A stretch of 64,000 nt of DNA from Stomoxys calcitrans. Taxonomy: Eukaryota; Arthropoda; Insecta; Diptera; Muscidae. Below the pieces are notes generated by a model that saw only the letters and a program-made list of their open reading frames with translations, had not been told where the DNA came from and made no database searches. The stretch's first letter is position 1; every line of letters starts with the position of its first letter. Of this stretch, positions 12,901 to 24,117 are shown piece after piece. The translations under genes were made by a program, and so were the position numbers. The stretch covers positions 30,985,266 through 31,049,265 of the forward strand of contig NC_081555.1 in the NCBI RefSeq assembly GCF_963082655.1. The letters are read 5' to 3'.

Positions 12901-13345
12901 ATTTGTGGATTATGGCAAAAAGGGACTCAAATCTGTAAATGTTTAATGGCCAAATGTTTCAGGGACGCCTCACCTCATAAACTCCCCCCAAACCACACAT
13001 ATATAACGACTATAGCAATATGTAGCTCCAATGTGGTTTTTGGGAATGGAGTATCAATCTGATATCCACTTTCAGGGCAAAGAGTTTGGCTGCTCCCATC
13101 CACCACCAAATTCAAGAGAATAAAGAAAATCTAAATCCTCGAAGATGGGTGGGACGATTTTAGCGAAAATGCCTCCAATGAAAGGTATTTGGGAGAAGAG
13201 CACCAATATACTGTCCACATTGGAGCGAAATATCTGAAAGGCCGTACCAACAACCCCCAAACATGACTTATTTCCTGACGTGACCGTATAGGGCTCACAT
13301 AAAACAAGAGAGTGGAAGACGGCGCAGCGGAGCGTGCCCTATCCA
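9945..13345 (+). repeat. Degenerate GC-rich tandem array (~115-125-bp units)
   Basis: Units repeat the order 'ATTTACYGA - CAATATGG - TCAAATGAAAGGTATTT - AGAGTAGA - CGAATCTGATATC - GGGG..CCCCACCCC - AAACACC'. About 25 diverged units can be followed. The head (9945-10080) is different: TTGTTTGTTTGTATGTTTAT and AAAACAGCTGAACCGATTTT. The tail ends near GCGTGCCCTATCCAACTAG. A small piece occurs at 3353-3530. The alternating AT and C/G-rich blocks make this array distinct from the ~152-bp arrays. Confidence 0.8.
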
Positions 13346-13359
13346 ACTAGTCTTATATA

Positions 13360-14491
13360 TAACAAGTGAGAGCGTGCCAAGTTCGGCCGGGCCGAATCTT
13401 ATATACCCTCCACCATGGATCGCATTTGTCGAGTCGAGTTCTATGCGCGGTATCTCTTTTTAGGCAAACAAAGAATATTGAATAAGAACTGTTATGCTAT
13501 TGGAGCTATATCAAGTTATAGTCCGATTCGGACCATAAATGACTGCTGAACATTGTAGAAGTCATTGTGTAATATTTCCGTTCATTCGGATAAGAATTGC
13601 GCCTTGTAGGGGCTCAAGAAGCAAAATCGGGTGATAGGTATATATGGGGGCTGTATTCAGCTATTGATCGACTCATACCATATTAGACACCATATTAGAA
13701 GCCGTTGTACAAAATTTCTGCCAAATCGGATGAGAATTGCGCCCTCTAGTGGCTCAAGAAGTCAAGAACCCAGATCGTTTTATATGGCAGCTATATCAGG
13801 TTATGTACCGATTAGCGCCATACTAAGCCCAGTTGTTGCAAGTCCAAACAAAATATCTCAGCAAAACTTCAGCCAAATTGCATAAGAATTGCGCCCTCTA
13901 GCGGCTCAAGAAGTCAAGATCCAAGATTGGCTTATGTGGCAGCTATACCAAGATATGAAGTGATTTGAACAAGGCCCAACACAGTTGTTGGAAGCGGTAC
14001 CAAAACACCACATGCAAAATTCCAGTCAAATCGGATAAGAATTTGCGCCCTCTAAAAGCTGAAGAAGCCAAGACCCAAGATGGGTTTGTATGACAGCTGT
14101 ATCAGGTTATGAACCGATTTGAACCATACTTAGCATAGTTGTTGGAAGTGATACCAAAACATCACAGTCAAATCGGACGAGAATTGCGCCCTCTAGAGGC
14201 TCAAGAAGTGAAGATCTTATTCTTCATTCTTTATATGGCAGCTATATCAAAACATGGACATGGACCGATTTGGCCCATTTGTAATTCCAACCGACCTACA
14301 CTCATAAAAAGTATTTGTGCAAAATTTCAAGCGGCTGGCTTTACTACTTCGAAAGTTAGCGTGCTTTCGACAGACAGACGGACGGACATGGCTGGATCGA
14401 CTTAAAATGTCATGACGATGGGGTCTTCGAGGTGTTACAAACAGAATGACGAAATTAGTATGCCCCCGCCCTAAAGTGGAGGATGTAAAAA
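13360..14491 (+). repeat. ~150-bp array, GAATTGCGCCCTCTAG family
   Basis: Opens with AGTTCGGCCGGGCCGAATCT and TATATACCCTCCACCAT, closes with GACAGACGGACGGACATGG, ATGTCATGACGAT and GGAGGATGTA. In between are about six units containing GAATTGCGCCCTCTAG and TATATGGCAGCTATATCA. It lies directly downstream of the usp 3' region. The same sub-family occurs at 37.8-38.9 kb and, inverted, at 54.36-55.17 kb. Confidence 0.85.
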
Positions 14492-14525
14492 TGTATTACT
14501 CGCCAAGTAAAAAACTTCATAGGCA

Positions 14526-14599
14526 GTGATATTTTTTTTTTTTTTTTGATTCAACAGAATAAAATATCTATATTTCATAATATATCATTGTTGTTGTTC

Positions 14600-14643
<44 letters not shown>

Positions 14644-14720
14644 TTGTTGGCTTGTGTCTATGTAATGTGTTTTTTTTTTTTTTCATTATTTATATTTTTT
14701 TTATATATGTATATATAGCT
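14526..14720. repeat. Poly-T, (TA)n and (TG)n simple repeats
   Basis: T run at 14532-14547, TA run at 14600-14623, TG run at 14624-14642, and further T and TA runs to about 14720. Confidence 0.9.
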
Positions 14721-15558
14721 TATAACCGTCAATAGTAATAATAATATACAATAGGTAGTTAATAATCGAACACTATTTTCGTACTCTTATTTAATTACAG
14801 TCACACCACACATAGACCTACAGCTTTATAAAAACATTTTAAATCGAATCAATATAAAATGGAAAAAGGCGTAAAAAAGGATGTCTACATCTAAACAAAT
14901 GCAACTAATATTAAGGCAATTGTGAACTAAAAAACGAACATAACAATACAAAAAAAATATATATATTTAAATAAAAGACTTGTCCCCAGGAAACGGAGAA
15001 TGTGAATCCTAGAGTTCGCTCCAAGAGTCATTAACTCTGGGCTACTAGAATTCGGACAATTATCGGCGGTGGATTAATTTAAGGAGTAGTTTAAGGAAAT
15101 GGTGCAGCAACTTAAGAAAGACTCAATCACTCTGCTAATGGAGAGGGTTGTCTTAAGCGTAGCGGTCTAGCTTTGCCCAACCGTGTTACTATGTTAGCCA
15201 TTTTTAATGTAGGTCGTCTTAGAATCAATCCTCAACGGTATAAACACTTGGAAGTCAGTGGCCACAGTATGTGCTGACACAGGGTGTTATTTACATATAT
15301 ATGCTTCTTTTCTTCTTCTTCTTCTTCCTCAATCTAAAAGAACGGAGAACAGGAGATTTTATTAGAGCTAAATACAACTATTGCTACTATTCGAACTCAG
15401 CGAGCAGCATTGAGCGGGCAGGATGTGATCGATCACATTGAAGAGCTTAGCTTCTTGCTATGCATGACACACTAAACCCACCACCCAGCATTCGTGCGGC
15501 AGCCCTCTGCGAATAAACATATTCACTAAGATAGAACCTCGTTTGCATTATTCTTCTT
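14721..15558 (-). other. Probable usp 3' UTR and flank
   Basis: Unique-looking sequence directly downstream of the usp stop on the minus strand, free of the repeat families seen on either side. It is likely to contain the usp 3' untranslated region, but no single poly(A) signal stands out and the end is unknown. Confidence 0.4.
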
Positions 15559-16959
15559 CTAACATCCTTGGGCGTCTAATTGCTCGGCAATCAATTGCTC
15601 CAGAGGCCTTTCGCCAATTAAACGGAAGAAAAATAAGTGATCTAAGCACTTAAGACTAATGGAACGCAGTGCCGGCAAACGAAGTAATAGCTGCGCAAAA
15701 CGACCATCATCGCCAGGATGCTCTGTGCGGCAGTGTTCATCCAGACAGGCATATATCTTCTCACGACATCCCTCGACGTCTTTTCGACACTTTAGTCCAC
15801 GTATATCTGGATTGAAGAGGATGATTGCTTTCAGGCAAGACAATTCCGAACGGTCAATGTTCAAACGTTTCATTTTAATGCTCAGCTCGGACAAGATGCG
15901 ATCGAATATTGAGACCACATTGGCTTTAATCGCACTATTGCGGTGATATGAGAAGTTTTGATTGAGGAAGAGCTGTTGTGGCTGGCGAACTGGTGAACGG
16001 CGACCAAATGAACTATCATGACCACCTCCAGGTGTGGCATACTCTGCATCCAGTGAATCAATACTGCACCAGGCAACATTTGCTATCAGCAGCTCATTCC
16101 AACCAGCCTTAAGTAGTATGATTTGATCTTCTCGCTGCAAGTGCGTGAAGTGTGGCGTACGCCGAGCATACTCCACCATTTGGAAGAGTTGTTTGTTTAC
16201 CATTTGGCAAAGATGTGACACCGCACCCTTGTAATCTGATTGTACCATGGAATTATTGCCGACTCTCAGGAAGGGTAGCACATTATCACCACTCTGAGAT
16301 TCCGCTTTTTGTTCAGCCTCCATGATGCGCTCTATGGTTAGATCACGCAAAGAGCTGCTTGGCTTAAAATCTTCATTTCCCACTCCGCTGCCGGTGATGC
16401 CACCAACTCCGCTAGCCCTAGCATTAGCAGCCCTTGTGCCCCTTTGACGTTCCTCTTGGACAGCTTCTCGTTTCATGCCGCACACCAAACATTTCTGATA
16501 GCGACAATACTGACAGCGATTCCTTTGGCGTTTATCAATTATACAATTTCGGTCTTCACGACAGGCATACGTCAAATCCTTGCGCACAGTACGCTTGAAA
16601 AAGCCTTTACAGCCTTCGCAGCTGTAGACACCATAGTGTTTGCCACTGGCCCGATCACCACATATGGAGCACAAGTGTTTCGAACCACTCAAAGGGTGGT
16701 TGGGAGGATACTGTTGCTGTAATTGTTGCTGTGGCGGCGTTGTCTGCAACATTTGGTTTTGGTTGTTGGCAGCAGCGGCTGCTGCAACAGCATTGGCCAC
16801 ATTCATTGCCTGCAAATCAATGGCCCCAAAGGGTCCAGGACTTCCCGGTTTAGGTGAAAAGTTTGTTGCATTATTCTCATTCAACAGCGAGATGTCAGGT
16901 TTTATCTCCTGCGGTGACATGGGCCTAAGTCGAAATCCAGGGTCTTGGTCATTGTCCAT
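15559..16959 (-). CDS. usp: Ultraspiracle (RXR-type nuclear receptor, NR2B)
   Basis: Obligate partner of the ecdysone receptor; the EcR-USP heterodimer binds ecdysone response elements in the nucleus and controls moulting and metamorphosis. The single exon encodes 466 residues. The start chosen is the first ATG in frame ([13 protein letters not shown]), which matches the usual fly USP N-terminus; the frame is open further upstream but without ATG. An Ala/Gln-rich A/B region (about 1-90) is followed by the two-zinc-finger DNA-binding domain at about 95-165 ([15 protein letters not shown]-box CEGCKGFF), a T/A-box ([15 protein letters not shown]), and a ligand-binding domain at about 215-466 ([49 protein letters not shown]). 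Absence of introns is also the case in Drosophila usp. The LBD carries the fly-type insert near [10 protein letters not shown]. Intact and certainly functional-looking. Confidence 0.98.
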   Translation of the reverse strand: MDNDQDPGFRLRPMSPQEIKPDISLLNENNATNFSPKPGSPGPFGAIDLQAMNVANAVAAAAAANNQNQMLQTTPPQQQLQQQYPPNHPLSGSKHLCSICGDRASGKHYGVYSCEGCKGFFKRTVRKDLTYACREDRNCIIDKRQRNRCQYCRYQKCLVCGMKREAVQEERQRGTRAANARASGVGGITGSGVGNEDFKPSSSLRDLTIERIMEAEQKAESQSGDNVLPFLRVGNNSMVQSDYKGAVSHLCQMVNKQLFQMVEYARRTPHFTHLQREDQIILLKAGWNELLIANVAWCSIDSLDAEYATPGGGHDSSFGRRSPVRQPQQLFLNQNFSYHRNSAIKANVVSIFDRILSELSIKMKRLNIDRSELSCLKAIILFNPDIRGLKCRKDVEGCREKIYACLDEHCRTEHPGDDGRFAQLLLRLPALRSISLKCLDHLFFFRLIGERPLEQLIAEQLDAQGC

Positions 16960-19080
16960 TATGTTTTCTTGTGTTTTTTTGTTTTTCGTTGCTGCAGCAC
17001 TGCGACCCAAGTGACTGGTCTTAGCTTTGGATTTGTTAATTTAACAAGATATGCGTGGTATATTCTACATCAAATGCTTTTGCAATTTTGTGCAAACTTC
17101 AAAACTTTGTGAAATCGTAAAAATTTTTCTTTACAAACAAAGAATGTCTACTCCGCCTGACTAATGAATGAAAAGTTTTCGCGTCGACATTTTATTTTCT
17201 CACGTATTTAATTCACCTCGGGTAAATTAATTCCAATGTGAATTATTCACCACACTTGCAGAGAGAAACTTGTCGACTTCTTCAAAGGTGGTGTTAAATA
17301 GTATCGCAGGGTTGCATTTTATATGCATTGCTTAACACATTATGGGTCTGCAAAAAGTCTAAAGACAATGCAGTGTTTACACAACAAAACACTGATTGAA
17401 ACAAAAGTTTTAAAATAAGGTTATCTACGTTTTCGATAACAAAATTAACCAGGTTTGGAAATTTTACAACAACAAAAGTGTGCAGAAATTTTTTTTCCTA
17501 TACATTTTTTGGTACTATGTTAATTTTTTCACAATTGATGAGAACATGTTTTTTTTATATCCACTTTTTAGACCATATATATGGCATAATATTGGTTTAA
17601 CAAAATGTTCTTTTCCAAATTGAAAAAATAAGACATTTTTGCATTTTTTTCCTTTTTGTTTATTTCATGAGCCACAAATAATAAAAATTACGCTTTAGTA
17701 TTATATAACCATATAGCCCAGAAAAGTGGATTTTAATGTTGATGACAAATAAATAATAGTATGCGAATTGTTGTCTTTAACGAATAAAAATTGGAAACAC
17801 AACTTGTTTCAGCCATTTTTACATTTAACAGCGTTGTGTGCATAATTTCAACGCAGCAATTGGTGCGGACTCCTCTCAGCAGGCCACCAAAATTGGCCAT
17901 CTTGGCATTTCAAGGTGTTCAATGTCTTGTGGTCTCGGGGATTTTCGACATTTGATCTTTTTCAAGGCAGGCTTCCTAAAAAAATTGTTGAACCAAACAA
18001 TGTTTGTAGGCTCTTCCACCCACAATTTACTAAACAATGACGATTTTGAAATCATTCTTGCCCGAAATGTGTATTTGGGTATTTAAGTGGAAAAAATCGG
18101 GTAGTTTTTATTTTTTAAATTTAAAAATTTTTTCAGAATTTCGAAAATCGGACCACAATTAATTTCGTTAACACCTCAGCTATAACCATTCAAAATTTCA
18201 GAGAGTTATATCGACCTGTTCTCAAACGGCAGATTTTTTACTATTTTTTCGATTCTATTCCACTGTGTGTTTTATTTATTTTGGCACTTAGGTCAAATTA
18301 AAACTAATTTTGGTCAGCTTCTCTATAACGTAGTATTTCGTCGGTCCCCAACTGCTTTTTCGTCGTCCCCCATCTGTATATTTTTGAATAGAAAAATCAG
18401 AAAATGCTGCTAAACACTAAAAAGCTTTCCATAAATTCCACACCCAAAAATTTTCGGAACAATTTCTATTTTTTCTGCTTTGTAAAATTTGAATTTGTAA
18501 ATATATATGAAGATTATAAAAGTGTTATTGTGATGTGACCATGCGAATACAATGGCAAGGAATTGGTAAAATTCAGAATTTTATTTTAAAACTGATTAAA
18601 CATTTGGTAAAAACATTCCCATATTTCGTGAATTTTTAATAATTGGAATGGAACAATATTTAAGATACCATTAACATGGAATATGAGGTACAATAAAATC
18701 AAAATGTCATTTCAATACTCACAAAAGAGAAACCGTTTATTAAAGTCGTTGATTAAACTATTTTGGATGGCACATGCTGATACTTGATCCTTACTAAGCG
18801 TAGAAAAGAACCTCTCTGAACCATTCAATACCAAACGAGATTTCATTCAGGGAGACAGCTTATAGTATGGTTTCTTTAAGAAGATGTGAATAGGTATAGC
18901 ACACTATCCAGCGAGAATTTTAAAGGAGGAAGTTGTGCAGCTTTTAGAACGTTAACGTTTTTCTCAACACTCAGCACAGTGTGGTAGGTGTACCCCATTA
19001 TTATTTTCGACTGATATGATGCTAGTTACAGATTCTGGTGAATATTACGCAAACCCGTAGGACTCCTATCGAGAACACTT
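16960..19080. other. usp upstream region and AT-rich spacer
   Basis: Up to about 17300 this is expected to hold the usp 5' UTR and promoter. The rest is AT-rich with no conserved coding sequence; the frames at 17.8-18.1 kb show no recognisable domain. No repeat family from the rest of the window was noticed. Confidence 0.4.
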
Positions 19081-19310
19081 TAAGCGGTCGTTACCCTCTC
19101 TTATTGCTGACTACACTTGTGAAATAATAAGTCATGTGATACTTTCCCAAACTAGTGTCGCCCTGCGTCCACCCCTTCGGACTCGGCTATAAAAACGAGA
19201 TTGCCAGAGATTGTGGCGATGTTCGTTGCCAATTCGTCGAAATAAGCTAATTATATACATATTTCGATAAATTGGCCAAGGAATGGACAGTTCAGTATAC
19301 TCCACGAAGG
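19080..19310 (+). promoter_or_regulatory. Candidate TATA promoter with short leader
   Basis: GGCTATAAAAACG (TATA at about 19190) is followed about 30 bp later by GATGTTCGTTGCCAATTCG, a plausible start region, and then by ATGGACAGTTCAGTATACTC at 19283 ending in a possible splice donor AAG|GTACGA. No downstream exon could be found, so the transcript, if real, is unknown or non-coding. Confidence 0.25.
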
Positions 19311-20210
19311 TACGACCAGCTGATCATAATTTTTCTACTTTTGCTTTGATTTCACAATAACTGCTTGTTAACATATTGTTGTGATTGTTTTCTAGAATTA
19401 AGTGGCCGGGATTCGAAAACCAACTTTTTTCTTAATTTATCCTGATTATTTGGGACAAATCTTTACACAACTATGACAAATATAACAAAAGCGAATATTT
19501 GCATTAAAGCCACTTAAAACAAATTCGTAACATAAACAACCAATTTGTTCCTATATCAACTTCTGTGCTTATTATAGTTATGTTTTAATCTGGAAAATTT
19601 AGCAATGTACCAAGGTTTTGAGCGTCTCAGCATGGGTTAACAAACCACTTCTAAATTCATATTCACCACATTGTTTATGTGCATTTCTCTATCGGCGTCC
19701 AAAACTCACAACACAAAAACAACAAACACCATCGATGCAATGCAAAAAAAAAAAACACCAACAACAATGTTCATTGATTAACTTGAACGTCTGTGGCTAA
19801 ATGTAAATTAAATCTACTCACAATTTTTAGAACCATGCGATTTGTAATTTCACTACACTCAGAACAATTTCAACTTACTTTAACTACAACTATGTGAAGC
19901 AATATAAACAAAAGGTTTTATAGATTAATTATAATTTATTTCAATAAATAAATCGTAATATTCGCGTTTACGCCGTCAATTTGCACAATGCAATGCAAAA
20001 TATATTCACCTCAAGGAACAACTAAAACAACACAAAGAAGTCTCAGGCTCTCATATTGCCATTGTTGCCAACATCAATAAAAAGTAAATGTCGTCGAAAA
20101 GGATTAATTAGGAGCACAATTACGACGAACGACGATAATTTGTCCTGCGGTTGTGTCCCAACAACATGTTTCTGTGTAAAGCAGAGTATTCTGTTCAGCT
20201 TTTCAGGCGG
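19311..20210. other. AT-rich spacer, nothing recognised
   Basis: No gene or repeat recognised. A CAA-rich stretch near 19710-19770 is low complexity. Confidence 0.4.
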
Positions 20211-20557
20211 AATGCTGTCAAACTCCATATAAAAAATCCGTCGGCGAAACGCTGGAGGAAAATAGGTGAAAAAGTAGTACTCTGTTTTTAGTGAGGAAAA
20301 TGGCAAAATGAAATTTTAGTGGCAACGCTTGACATCATTGTCGGCATTATTTATGTTTTATTGGTTTCAATGGTGCGATTTTTCTTATTGTTATTTTATT
20401 TACTTGCGAAAAAAAAAACATCATCAAACCATAAATGCAGATAAAAAACGTATTTTGGTACGAAAATAAAAACAAAAAATAACTGTCAATAACTGTCACG
20501 GAACAATTAAATATTTCCGCGACTATTCCGAAAGCAGAATAGAATACCAACCCTAAA
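20211..20557 (+). mobile_element. Unclassified dispersed repeat, copy 1
   Basis: Matches the reverse complement of 24118-24440 over most of its length (shared landmarks: CGGCGAAACGCTGG, GTAGTACTCTGTTTTTA, TTTTATTGGTTTCAATGGT, TTCCGAAAGCAGAATAGAAT). No coding capacity. The two copies flank the first RING gene in inverted orientation. A short piece of the same end occurs near 26315. Confidence 0.65.
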
Positions 20558-20959
20558 GCCTGGTGCTGAATTCATTCACTGCAAAAATGTCTATTAAATT
20601 ATTGCGAAATCCGACACACACTTTTCTTTGTCAGAACACAAACAAAAGTCAAACAACAACACACAACAAAGACAGAAGCAGATTTGATTCGGCCCATTTC
20701 GTGAGCATTTGATTACATTTGCAATTAAAATTGTGCGAAATTTATTTTGATGCAGCGACATGTCGCTACTATTTTGTTTATAGGACTCAGTACCACTTAT
20801 ACGGAATGTGTTCGCATTATCTTCGTCACCATTTTTTTTATAGTGCGTTTTTACAGTTATTCGTATGAAAAAGTCGGTACTAGGCTTAATCCTGATGGAT
20901 TGTTTACAACTCGTAATGTTAAATTACAACTCGTTATTGTACCGTTACTTTTTCGGCAA

Positions 20960-21080
20960 CCCAATATAAAAAAAACCCCGTTTACACTGCTGATTAAAAC
21001 CGGATACTAGGCTCTCGTCAGCTGATTTTATAAAGGTAAAACAGAAGATTGAGCCCTTCACACTGGTTTTAATGGCCAAT
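20960..21080 (+). mobile_element. Fragment of the CCCCGTTTACACTG foldback repeat
   Basis: Contains CCCCGTTTACACTGCTGATT, CTCTCGTCAGCTGATTTT and ACAGAAGATTGAGCC, which match one arm of the palindromic element at 56392-56662. Truncated. Confidence 0.55.
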
Positions 21081-21191
21081 GTAAACTTTGAAACTTATCG
21101 TCATTCAAATAGATGCAGATCACGTAAATAGATGCAGATCACGTAAGGACTAAACTAAATCATCCAGATATTTGTATATTAGTTTTATGCT

Positions 21192-21308
21192 GTGTTGTTG
21201 TTGTTGTAGCCACATTTACAAGTAGGGTGATCCTCGTCAGGCTCCAAAAGTCAGTAAGCCTGTTCCGGACCATAGGACCGATCGCCATGGGAACGTTATG
21301 GCCATTGG
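21192..21308 (-). mobile_element. CAA-tailed SINE-like repeat, family B
   Basis: On the minus strand it reads CCAATGGCCATAACGTTCCC, GGCGATCGGTCCTATGG and ends AATGTGGCTACAACAACAAC. The same sequence order occurs at 40299-40415 and, in part, at 60733-60784. A simple (CAA)n 3' tail suggests retroposition. It abuts the MITE that begins at 21309. Confidence 0.6.
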
Positions 21309-21575
21309 CAAGGCGGATTTAAAAAGGCGGTCTCACGCGAACAATTGTTAACAGCCGGCCATGTTTGACGGTATTAAGATGGCAGATTTTTGTTTGCATT
21401 CTCTTTTTGTTATCTTCTTTCTCGCATATTCTCTGTTCATGGACACACATGCACACAAATTTCTTTGTGTGTGTTGGCAAAACGTTGATCAGCTTGATGA
21501 CAACATGGCGAATTGCACCATATGATTTGTGGTTGTTGTACAAATGAGACCACATTTATTTAATTGTTTCGCCAT
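21309..21575 (+). mobile_element. GGCGG-type MITE, copy 1
   Basis: Imperfect terminal inverted repeats: CAAGGCGGATTTAAAAAGG-CGGTCTCA at the left and TGAGACCAC..TTAATTGTTTCGCCAT at the right. Interior landmarks shared by all copies are AACAGCCGGCCA, TTTTTGTTTGCATTCTCT, a CA/TG-rich tract and TTGGCAAAACG. No coding capacity. Other copies are near 27.1, 33.5, 35.6, 43.8, 46.6 and 57.9 kb. Confidence 0.8.
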
Positions 21576-21921
21576 ATAATATATGTATCTTGGGTTATCC
21601 CCTCCTAATGCAGGCGATATTTGTGATGTACGCCGTGCGAACTCGGCTGTTAAAAAGGAGCCCTTTATCAATGAGCATAAACTTGAATCGGACAGCACTC
21701 GTGTTATGTGGTGAGATTGCCCCTGTTCCTTAATGAAATGTTAATGGACAAATTTGCAATTTGCATCCAAATTAATAACCTTCGCGCAGTAATATCAGAT
21801 TGGATCTTCATGATCTAGAGCGAGAGGTTCCGCACTACAAAAGAGAGCCTTCAGATCAAACAAAGCAGTCTTAAACTGCATTTATCGGTTAACAGCTTCT
21901 TAGTGATTGCAGTGCTTAGAG
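21576..21921. other. Intergenic, nothing recognised
   Basis: About 350 bp. A phrase at 21640-21700 (AAAAAGGAGCCCTTTATCA...TCGGACAGCACT) recurs at 49050-49100, so part of it is another dispersed repeat. Confidence 0.4.
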
Positions 21922-21930
21922 ATCATCTGC

Positions 21931-22040
21931 CACAATCCCATGGCAGCCGATTGTACGTACCGAATTGACCCGATAGATTCCTCCATCGGCAAGGGCTGCC
22001 GCCTCAGTGTACAATACACTGCTACAAGAACAATAACAAT
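21931..22040 (+). mobile_element. CAA-tailed SINE-like repeat, family A, with target duplication
   Basis: Reads CCCATGGCAGCCGATTGTAC, CCGAATTGACCCGATAG, CTCAGTGTACAATACACTGC and ends in an AACAATAACAAT tail. A 9-bp direct repeat ATCATCTGC flanks it exactly (21922-21930 and 22041-22049), as expected for a retroposed copy. Relatives are at 28758-28859, 62290-62395 and 62594-62786. Confidence 0.7.
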
Positions 22041-22184
22041 ATCATCTGCTGCCTCTGACGAAGCTTACACTACAGAAACGTAAAGAATTTTTTAGTTCTT
22101 AATATATTTTTATTTTTTCATTTTTCCGTTTTTAATATTTTTTTTCGCTTTTTTTTGTTGTTTTTTTTTTCGTTTCTTCATACA

Positions 22185-22190
22185 TTTATT
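22185..22190 (-). terminator. Candidate poly(A) signal for RING gene A
   Basis: AATAAA on the minus strand, about 75 bp after the stop codon at 22263. Confidence 0.45.
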
Positions 22191-22262
22191 GATGTCTTAA
22201 TGGTATTATTATTTTTAATATTATTATACAAACGTTCTTAAAATGACAACGATAACTAAAAT

Positions 22263-23721
22263 TTACAAAATTGTACAACCATCGTTCTCCCTATCACGAG
22301 CCGGTTGTGTGCTATAGTATGAAGGTGGAGTTACGAGTCTGTATGTTGTAGGTGAAGTTTGTATTCTAGTGGGTGTATATGTAGTTGTTGGTTGTGTTCC
22401 ATAGGTTGTAGATGTAGTTGTTGGTTGTGTTCTATAGGTTGTAGATGTAGTTGTTGGTTGTGTTCTATAGGTTGTAGATGTAGTTGTTGGTTGTGTTCTA
22501 TAGGTTGTAGATGTAGTTGTTGGTTGTGTTCCAAAGGATGTAGAGGTTGTTGGTTGTGTTCTATTCGATGAAGAGGCAATATAAGGGTTAGAATTGATGT
22601 GACTACTACTTGCAGTCACTATTGGACGCCTCTGCTCAGGCAAAATCAACGTGCTGCGTACACCAATTGTTCTTTGCAATGAAGTCCCTTGGCCAGAAAC
22701 ATTGCTAGCTGAGTTTCCATAAGATGATGTAGTTACAACTCGCTTTGGCGCAGGATTGTGTTGGGCAACTGTCTGAGTTGATTGCAGTGATGTTGTTGTG
22801 TTGCTTCTATTCGTTGATACGTTTGGCCTGTTATTGTTGCCGACTTCACGTTTTGTCTGCCTCTGTGGCATATTTCCATTAGTTACTGTATTTTGGGGCC
22901 TTTGATCCGTTACACTGTGTTTTGGGGGCCTTCTATTTGCCTTTGTTCGTGCCGACCTTGATGGTTCCCGGGATGTGCTTATGCTTGTATCTCCATAACA
23001 TAACGTATTGACATGGTCCTTCGATAATATTTCCATTTCCTCAGAATTTTTAGCTTTCTTTGCAAAGACCTTACCGTCCTGTACAAAAACAAAGTTATAG
23101 CCCTTGCTTTTTAGCTTAAAGCTGTAATGCAACAGTTCCTCCGTCTCTGCATCCAACAGCTCATGAATGCGTACCACCGAAGTTTCAGGATTGTTTTTTA
23201 GTTTGTATTTATTTTTAAGAAACAATGCCTGGTGATGAGCGCTCTTGAAGTTAACATGTATAGCATTGTCAATTTCCAAAATTTCACCAATATTACGTTC
23301 ACTAATGGGCACCTTCATGACCAAAATCAAAAGTTTGACAGCTGACAACAGATTGTGAGGGGGTAATGTCAAATGATGGGCATTTTTAAGGACAACAACA
23401 TGACCATCTTGATTTGCATTCGAATTTTCCCCTGCTTTGGAATTATCTATTACTTTCGATGTTTCCTCAATTACCGGAAAGTCTAAGTAAATACGGTGAG
23501 GTCGTGGGTCAGTACGCGTACAAAGTGGACAGGTGTTCGATCTGTAATGTGAAGAGGATTATGAAATAAAAAAGACAAAACAACAAAACAAAATTTCATT
23601 ACCTTTGAAGCCATAATGCCAGACACTTTTCGTGAAATATGTGACCACATATGGTGCTGCAAATAGTATCGGAGCCGTAGGATTCGGCACATATGGAGCA
23701 ACAAGCACTGGATGATGACAT
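22263..23721 (-). CDS. RING-H2 protein with FP25-like domain and CaaX-like tail (family member A)
   Basis: Two exons, 23603-23721 and 22263-23541, joined across a 61-bp GT-AG intron that splits an Arg codon (AG|A). The product is 465 residues. A RING-H2 finger has Cys8, Cys11, Cys25, His27, His30, Cys33, Cys44 and Cys47, the TRAIP/nopo pattern, which predicts an E3 ubiquitin ligase. A region at about 87-225 resembles the family's C-terminal FP25K-like domain (GYNFVFVQDGKVFAKK). Unlike its relatives it has no coiled coil between the two. The rest is Ser/Thr/Gln-rich and low in order, with four near-identical 11-residue repeats of the type TQPTTTSTTYR, and ends DGCTIL, a possible prenylation CaaX box (Leu last favours geranylgeranyl). 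Function of the protein is not known. Sequence-level homology is judged by eye. Confidence 0.85.
22384..22546 (-). repeat. 33-bp coding minisatellite inside gene A
   Basis: About four tandem, nearly identical 33-bp units (GGTTGTAGATGTAGTTGTTG plus GTTGTGTTCTATA on the plus strand) encode the TQPTTTSTTYR repeats. The near identity points to recent expansion or homogenisation; copy number may vary between individuals. Confidence 0.85.
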
Positions 23722-24117
23722 TGCTGTGAATACAATGACCAACTTTTGGTGAATTTAAGAAAATTAAAAAATACCCAAAAGCTTTTTTGCAATGCGGAAC
23801 AAAGCGAATGTTGCCAGATTTATGTGTATTTATGGGGTCATATTATTATCATTAGCCATACAATTATTGGAAGCATTTCGAGTGAAACACCTTTATCAAA
23901 AAACATGAAATACTATTTAAAATATTTTTTTTTTTGCTTCACATGGGGATTTCGTTGGTGACGGATCGGCGTGGAGTCCTCTTTGTTACTGCATTCGTTA
24001 TTCGTTTAGTGTTGTTACAGTTACATATTACTGTATTTTCATGTTGCTAGCCATGAAGCCATGAGTTTATATTAAATACCATAGAGTTACACATAAGAGC
24101 TTATTTAATTGTTTTAG
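23722..24117. other. Upstream region of gene A
   Basis: About 400 bp of AT-rich DNA between the start of gene A and the inverted dispersed repeat. Presumably holds the promoter; no TATA box or other clear motif was found. Confidence 0.35.

Noticed and set aside
5381..14491. CRISPR array
   Set aside because: Tandem repeats without unique spacers in a eukaryotic context.
17838..18086. 82-codon frame upstream of usp
   Set aside because: No domain, no splice or promoter support; only a possible chance frame.
19283..19363. Short peptide frame after the TATA-like box
   Set aside because: Only 26 codons; stops soon after the possible intron, and no downstream exon was found.
20941..20966. Solo mariner-type TIR (TTACTTTTTCGGCAACCCAA)
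   Set aside because: Only one diverged end is present and no partner end was found, so it was not listed as an element.
22359..22571. Cys-rich small protein on the plus strand
   Set aside because: Antisense of the Thr-rich repeat of RING gene A.
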